Below are positions 30,120 to 34,124 of a stretch of 34,124 nt of DNA, in pieces. The notes under the pieces are model-generated. The model was not told where the DNA came from and did no database searches. It was given only the letters and a program-made list of their open reading frames with translations. The translations under genes and the position numbers were made by a program. The stretch is from an uncultured Leifsonia sp. (GTDB lineage Bacteria; Actinomycetota; Actinomycetes; Actinomycetales; Microbacteriaceae): assembly GCF_945957465.1 (NCBI RefSeq), contig NZ_CAMFLC010000035.1, forward strand, positions 1 to 34,124, read 5' to 3'. Position 1 is the first letter of the stretch. The number at the start of each line of letters is the position of its first letter.

Positions 30120-33100
30120 GTGTCGAGCCAATTGACCGGTGTGGGAACCGACGACGGATCGTCGGGCGAATTCGGAGCCAATGAGTGGCTCGTCGACGAA
30201 CTGTACGAACAGTTCGTGCAGGACAAGAACTCGGTCGACAAGTCCTGGTGGCCGATCCTGGAGAGCTACAAGCCGACCGTGAAGGACGGCGAAGCTTCCA
30301 CCCCTGGCGAGACCCCCGCCCCGACCCCGGCAGAGCCGGGCGTCCCCACCCCGAGCGAGCCGACGGCCCCCGCTCCGAGCGAGCCGGCCGTCCCCACTCC
30401 TCCCGCCGCCCCCGCCGAGCCGGCCCCCGCACCGGGCGCTCCGGAGCCGCCAGCTGCGCCCGCCGAGTCGGCCGCGCCGGCCGAGCCCCGCCCGGTCACG
30501 ACACCCATCCCGATCATCGGCTCGCAGCCGGTGGCGCGCACCACGTCGATCGCGCCGAAGCCGCAGCCGGTCCCGGCCGACGCGCCGGTCACCTCCCCCA
30601 ACGCCACGGTCGAGGCAGCGGAGGAGGACAAGGTCACTCCGCTGCGCGGCATGTCCAAGTCGCTCGCGACCAACATGGACGCCTCGCTCAGCGTTCCCAC
30701 CGCGACGAGCGTCCGGACCATCCCGGCGAAGCTGATGATCGACAACCGCATCGTCATCAACAACCACCTCAAGCGCGCCCGCGGCGGCAAGGTGTCGTTC
30801 ACCCATCTGATCGGCTGGGCGCTCATCCAGGCGCTCAAGGACTTCCCGAGCCAGAACGTCTACTACGACGAGGTCGACGGCAAGCCGTCGGTCGTCGCTC
30901 CCGCCCACATCAACCTCGGCATCGCGATCGACCTGCCCAAGCCCGACGGCACGCGCGCCCTGCTGGTGCCGAGCATCAAGCGCGCCGACACGATGCGCTT
31001 CGGCGAGTACCTCGCCGCGTACGAAGACCTGGTGTCGAAGGCGCGCAACAACAAGCTCACCGCCGCCGACTTCGCCGGCACCACGATCTCGCTGACCAAC
31101 CCCGGCGGCATCGGCACCGTGCATTCGGTGCCGCGCCTGATGAAGGGTCAGGGCGCGATCATCGGCGCAGGGGCTCTCGAATACCCGGCCGAGTTCCAGG
31201 GGTCGAGCGAGAAGACCCTCGCCGGGCTCGCCATCGGCAAGACCATCACACTGACCAGCACCTACGACCACCGCGTCATCCAGGGCGCCGGTTCCGGCGA
31301 GTTCCTCAAGATCGTCCACGAGCTGCTGATCGGCAAGCGCAACTTCTACGAAGACATCTTCGCCGAACTGCGCATCCCGTACATGCCGATCCACTGGAAC
31401 CCGGACATCTCGGTCGACCTGGCGAGCGCGGTCGACAAGACCGCCCGCGTCCAGGAGCTCATCAACTCGTTCCGCGTGCGCGGCCACCTGATGGCCGACA
31501 TCGACCCGCTCGAGTACGTTCAGCGCAGCCACCCCGACCTCGAGATCGAGAACCACGGACTCACCTTCTGGGACCTCGACCGCGAGTTCGTCACGGGCGC
31601 GTTCGGCGGCGACAAGCGCACCATGAAGCTGCGCGACATCCTCGGAGTCCTCCGCGACTCGTACTGCCGCACCGTCGGCATCGAGTACATGCACATCCAG
31701 GACCCGGCGCAACGCAAGTGGTTCCAGGACAAGCTCGAGCGCCCCTACGAGAAGCCGGGCCACGACGAGCAGCTGCGCATCCTCGGCAAGCTGAACGAGG
31801 CCGAGGCGTTCGAGACCTTCCTGCAGACCAAGTACGTCGGTCAGAAGCGATTCAGCCTCGAGGGCGGGGAATCGACCATCGCGCTCCTCGACACGATCCT
31901 GCAGAGTGCGGCGGAGGCGGGCCTCGACGAGGCCGCGATCGGCATGGCCCACCGCGGTCGCCTGAACGTGCTCACCAACATCGCCGGCAAGACCTATGGT
32001 CAGATCTTCCGCGAGTTCGAGGGCACCCAAGACCCGCGCACCGTGCAGGGCTCGGGCGACGTCAAGTACCACCTCGGCACCGAGGGCACCTTCAAGGGCA
32101 CGGACGGCGCCGAGATCCCGGTCTACCTCGCCGCGAACCCCTCGCACCTGGAGGCGGTGGACGGCGTCCTGGAGGGCATCGTGCGCGCCAAGCAGGACCG
32201 CCGCCCCGCGGGCACCTTCCTCACCCTGCCGATCCTCATCCACGGCGACGCCGCGATGGCGGGTCAGGGCATCGTGGTCGAGCAGATGCAGATGTCGCAG
32301 CTGCGGGCGTACCGCACCGGCGGCACCATCCACGTCAACATCAACAACCAGGTCGGCTTCACCACGCCCCCCGCGGAGGGCCGCTCGTCGGTCTACTCGA
32401 CCGACGTGGCCAAGACCATCCAGGCTCCGATCTTCCACGTGAACGGCGACGACCCGGAGGCCGTGGTGCGCGTGGCGCAGATCGCCTTCGAGTACCGCCA
32501 GGAGTTCAAGCGCGACGTCGTCATCGACCTCGTGGCGTACCGCCGCCGCGGTCACAACGAGGGCGACGACCCGTCGATGACGCAGCCGCTGATGTACAAC
32601 CTCATCGAGGCGAAGCGCTCGGTGCGCCGTCTGTACACGGAGGCCCTGGTCGGCCGCGGCGACATCACCGAGGAGGAGTACGAGGCCGCGCACCGCGACT
32701 TCCAGGACCGCCTCGAGCGCGCCTTCATGGAGACGCACGCGGCACAGACCCATTCGACGCCGGTCATCACCCAGGGCGACAGCACAGCCGACCTCGAGCA
32801 CCCGGACGCCCAGCAGGGCAGCGACGACAACGTGGGCGAGCCCGACACCACGGCGGTCAGCGAGCAGGTCATCCAGCTCATCGGCGATGCGTTCAACAAC
32901 CCGCCCGCCGGGTTCACGGTGCACCCCAAGCTGCAGCAGCTCCTCAACAAGCGCAGCGACATGAGCCGCAACGGCGGAATCGACTGGGGCTTCGGCGAAC
33001 TGCTGGCCCTCGGCTCGGTGCTGCTGGAGGGCACTCCGGTGCGTCTCGCCGGTCAGGACGCGCGGCGCGGCACGTTCGTGCAGCGCCACGCGGTGCTCCA

Positions 33101-33998
33101 CGACCGCGCGAACGGCCAGGAATGGCTGCCGCTGGCCAACCTGAGCGACAACCAGGCGAAGTTCTGGATCTACGACTCGCTGCTCAGCGAGTACGCGGCC
33201 ATGGGCTTCGAGTACGGCTACTCGGTCGAGCGGCCCGATGCCCTGGTGCTGTGGGAGGCGCAGTTCGGCGACTTCGCCAACGGCGCGCAGATCATCATCG
33301 ACGAGTTCATCTCGTCGGCCGAGCAGAAGTGGGGCCAGCGCTCGTCGCTCGTCCTGCTCCTCCCGCACGGTTACGAGGGTCAGGGGCCCGACCACTCGAG
33401 CGCCCGCATCGAGCGCTACCTGCAGCTGTGCGCCGAGAACAACATGACCGTCGCGCGCCCGTCGACCCCGGCGTCGTACTTCCACCTGCTGCGCCGCCAG
33501 GCGTACGCGCGGCCGCGACGGCCGCTGGTGGTGTTCACCCCGAAGGCGATGCTGCGCCTGCGCGGTGCGTCCAGCGACGTGTCGGAGTTCACGAGCGGCA
33601 AGTTCGAGCCCGTGATCGACGACGCACGGATCACCGACAAGGCGGCCGTCAAGCGCGTGCTGTTCATGGCGGGCAAGCTCTACCACGACCTCGTGAACGA
33701 GCTGGAGAAGAATCCCAACCCCGAGATCGCCCTGGTGCGCGTGGAGCAGTTCTACCCGCTCCCCGGCGCCGAGCTGAAGGCCGTGGCCGACTCCTACCCC
33801 AACGCCGAGCTGGTGTGGACACAGGACGAGCCCGAGAACCAGGGGGCGTGGCCGTTCATCATCCTGGAGACCTCCAAGCTCGGCCCGCGTCCGATCGGCG
33901 TGATCTCGCGCCCGGCATCGGCGTCGCCGGCTGCCGGCTCGGCGAAGCGTCACGCGCAGGAGCAGTCGGTGCTCATCCAGCGGGCGCTGACGCTGTAA
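30120..33998 (+). CDS. kgd: Multifunctional 2-oxoglutarate decarboxylase/dehydrogenase E1 with succinyltransferase domain
   Basis: The protein is 1292 aa from GTG 30120, with CGGAGAGAG upstream; an ATG at 30054 would add 22 residues. It has the Kgd/OdhA order of actinobacteria: an N-terminal FGANEWLVDELYEQF peptide, a Pro/Ala/Glu linker at about 57-130, the E2-like acyltransferase domain from about 174 (VPTATSVRTIPAKL, NPGGIGTVHSVPR, catalytic His384 in TYDHRVIQG), then the thiamine-diphosphate E1 part from about 600 (GMAHRGRLNVL, KYHLG, NPSHLEAV, HGDAAMAGQG, NNQVGFTT, RRRGHNEGDDPSMTQP) and the C-terminal transketolase-like half. It makes succinyl-CoA or succinate semialdehyde from 2-oxoglutarate in the TCA cycle, with E2p and Lpd elsewhere. 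FHA protein OdhI/GarA control is known in relatives. No lipoyl domain is present. Confidence 0.97.
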   Translation: MSSQLTGVGTDDGSSGEFGANEWLVDELYEQFVQDKNSVDKSWWPILESYKPTVKDGEASTPGETPAPTPAEPGVPTPSEPTAPAPSEPAVPTPPAAPAEPAPAPGAPEPPAAPAESAAPAEPRPVTTPIPIIGSQPVARTTSIAPKPQPVPADAPVTSPNATVEAAEEDKVTPLRGMSKSLATNMDASLSVPTATSVRTIPAKLMIDNRIVINNHLKRARGGKVSFTHLIGWALIQALKDFPSQNVYYDEVDGKPSVVAPAHINLGIAIDLPKPDGTRALLVPSIKRADTMRFGEYLAAYEDLVSKARNNKLTAADFAGTTISLTNPGGIGTVHSVPRLMKGQGAIIGAGALEYPAEFQGSSEKTLAGLAIGKTITLTSTYDHRVIQGAGSGEFLKIVHELLIGKRNFYEDIFAELRIPYMPIHWNPDISVDLASAVDKTARVQELINSFRVRGHLMADIDPLEYVQRSHPDLEIENHGLTFWDLDREFVTGAFGGDKRTMKLRDILGVLRDSYCRTVGIEYMHIQDPAQRKWFQDKLERPYEKPGHDEQLRILGKLNEAEAFETFLQTKYVGQKRFSLEGGESTIALLDTILQSAAEAGLDEAAIGMAHRGRLNVLTNIAGKTYGQIFREFEGTQDPRTVQGSGDVKYHLGTEGTFKGTDGAEIPVYLAANPSHLEAVDGVLEGIVRAKQDRRPAGTFLTLPILIHGDAAMAGQGIVVEQMQMSQLRAYRTGGTIHVNINNQVGFTTPPAEGRSSVYSTDVAKTIQAPIFHVNGDDPEAVVRVAQIAFEYRQEFKRDVVIDLVAYRRRGHNEGDDPSMTQPLMYNLIEAKRSVRRLYTEALVGRGDITEEEYEAAHRDFQDRLERAFMETHAAQTHSTPVITQGDSTADLEHPDAQQGSDDNVGEPDTTAVSEQVIQLIGDAFNNPPAGFTVHPKLQQLLNKRSDMSRNGGIDWGFGELLALGSVLLEGTPVRLAGQDARRGTFVQRHAVLHDRANGQEWLPLANLSDNQAKFWIYDSLLSEYAAMGFEYGYSVERPDALVLWEAQFGDFANGAQIIIDEFISSAEQKWGQRSSLVLLLPHGYEGQGPDHSSARIERYLQLCAENNMTVARPSTPASYFHLLRRQAYARPRRPLVVFTPKAMLRLRGASSDVSEFTSGKFEPVIDDARITDKAAVKRVLFMAGKLYHDLVNELEKNPNPEIALVRVEQFYPLPGAELKAVADSYPNAELVWTQDEPENQGAWPFIILETSKLGPRPIGVISRPASASPAAGSAKRHAQEQSVLIQRALTL
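30300..30480. repeat. Low-complexity Pro/Ala/Glu linker in kgd
   Basis: This part of kgd encodes short repeated Pro-x-Pro and Ser-Glu-Pro units, with CCGAGCGAGCCG occurring twice about 25 bases apart. It separates the N-terminal E1-contact peptide from the acyltransferase domain. Its length is expected to differ between related species. Confidence 0.6.
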
Positions 33999-34023
33999 GG
34001 CATTCCGCCTGCAACGGAGGAGT

Positions 34024-34040
34024 GGGGGGGCGGGTAGGGG
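34024..34040 (+). other. G-tract cluster with G-quadruplex pattern after kgd
   Basis: A run of seven G (34024-34030), then GGG and GGGG separated by C and TA, allows a four-tract G-quadruplex on the plus strand, 26 bases after the kgd stop. The rest of the window (33999-34124) has no gene and further homopolymer runs: CCCCCCC twice, GGGG three times. It may be transcription-ending sequence or a poorly read contig edge. Confidence 0.45.
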
Positions 34041-34124
34041 CGCCGCAACACCCGTCAATGCCAGCCACCGGGGCGGGGCCCCCCCAGCCCCCCCGTGGCG
34101 ACCCGGTCCCCAGCCCGGGGAACG

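Noticed and set aside
29607-34058. A 1483-residue open frame on the minus strand
   Set aside because: It lies antisense to kgd and the start of guaB1, has extreme Arg/Leu/Val content and no recognisable domain, and is an open shadow frame typical of GC-rich DNA.

Overview
The window is about 34 kb of GC-rich, densely packed bacterial DNA with many GTG starts and many genes that appear to begin without a leader. An actinobacterium is indicated by a fused 2-oxoglutarate decarboxylase/dehydrogenase of the Kgd type, a GuaB1-type IMPDH relative, a DUF2029 membrane glycosyltransferase and frequent TANNNT boxes 6-8 nt before start codons. Family resemblances suggest Microbacteriaceae (Leifsonia-like), but that genus-level guess is inference.

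Layout. 1-2707: the tail of a cut-off gene, a frame-broken Imm61-like immunity gene, and a convergent EsaA-like gene of type VII secretion; this is the most accessory-looking part. 2952-4526: a VOC protein, an SMR efflux protein, a 74-aa unknown, and a bacterial EXPERA/TMEM97-like membrane protein. 4610-8137: all on the minus strand, an asparagine-synthetase-like protein, a GNAT acetyltransferase, uracil-DNA glycosylase and a phosphoribosyltransferase. 8180-10459: an MFS exporter followed by an ANT-like nucleotidyltransferase. 10534-14728: methionine genes metY (minus) and metX (plus), separated by an SDR and a Kv-like potassium channel. 14744-17854: a three-gene signalling operon with a NarL/DesK-type histidine kinase, a second membrane protein that looks like a degenerate kinase, and a LuxR-type response regulator. 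17991-19271: a second MFS exporter. 19371-22330 (minus): NAD(P)HX dehydratase, a DUF2029 glycosyltransferase, a thiamine-binding-domain protein and a 68-aa membrane protein. 22364-25459: a frame-broken HAD hydrolase, an OYE-family flavoenzyme, a VOC protein (minus) and a membrane-anchored DsbA-like thiol protein. 25503-27868 (minus): two CNNM/CorC-like CBS membrane proteins. 28074-28469: a proline/glycine-rich single-pass membrane protein. 28544-33998: GuaB1 (minus) divergent from Kgd (plus). The last 126 bases are a G/C-tract-rich tail with no gene.

Most of the window is ordinary actinobacterial chromosome. The best candidates for something new are the EsaA/Imm61 corner, the kinase/pseudokinase/regulator operon, the EXPERA protein with its 74-aa partner, a set of long hairpins at convergent gene ends (two of them sharing a CGAGGGGC core), and a recurring leaderless-promoter layout. 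No tRNA, rRNA, CRISPR array, insertion sequence or phage gene was seen.
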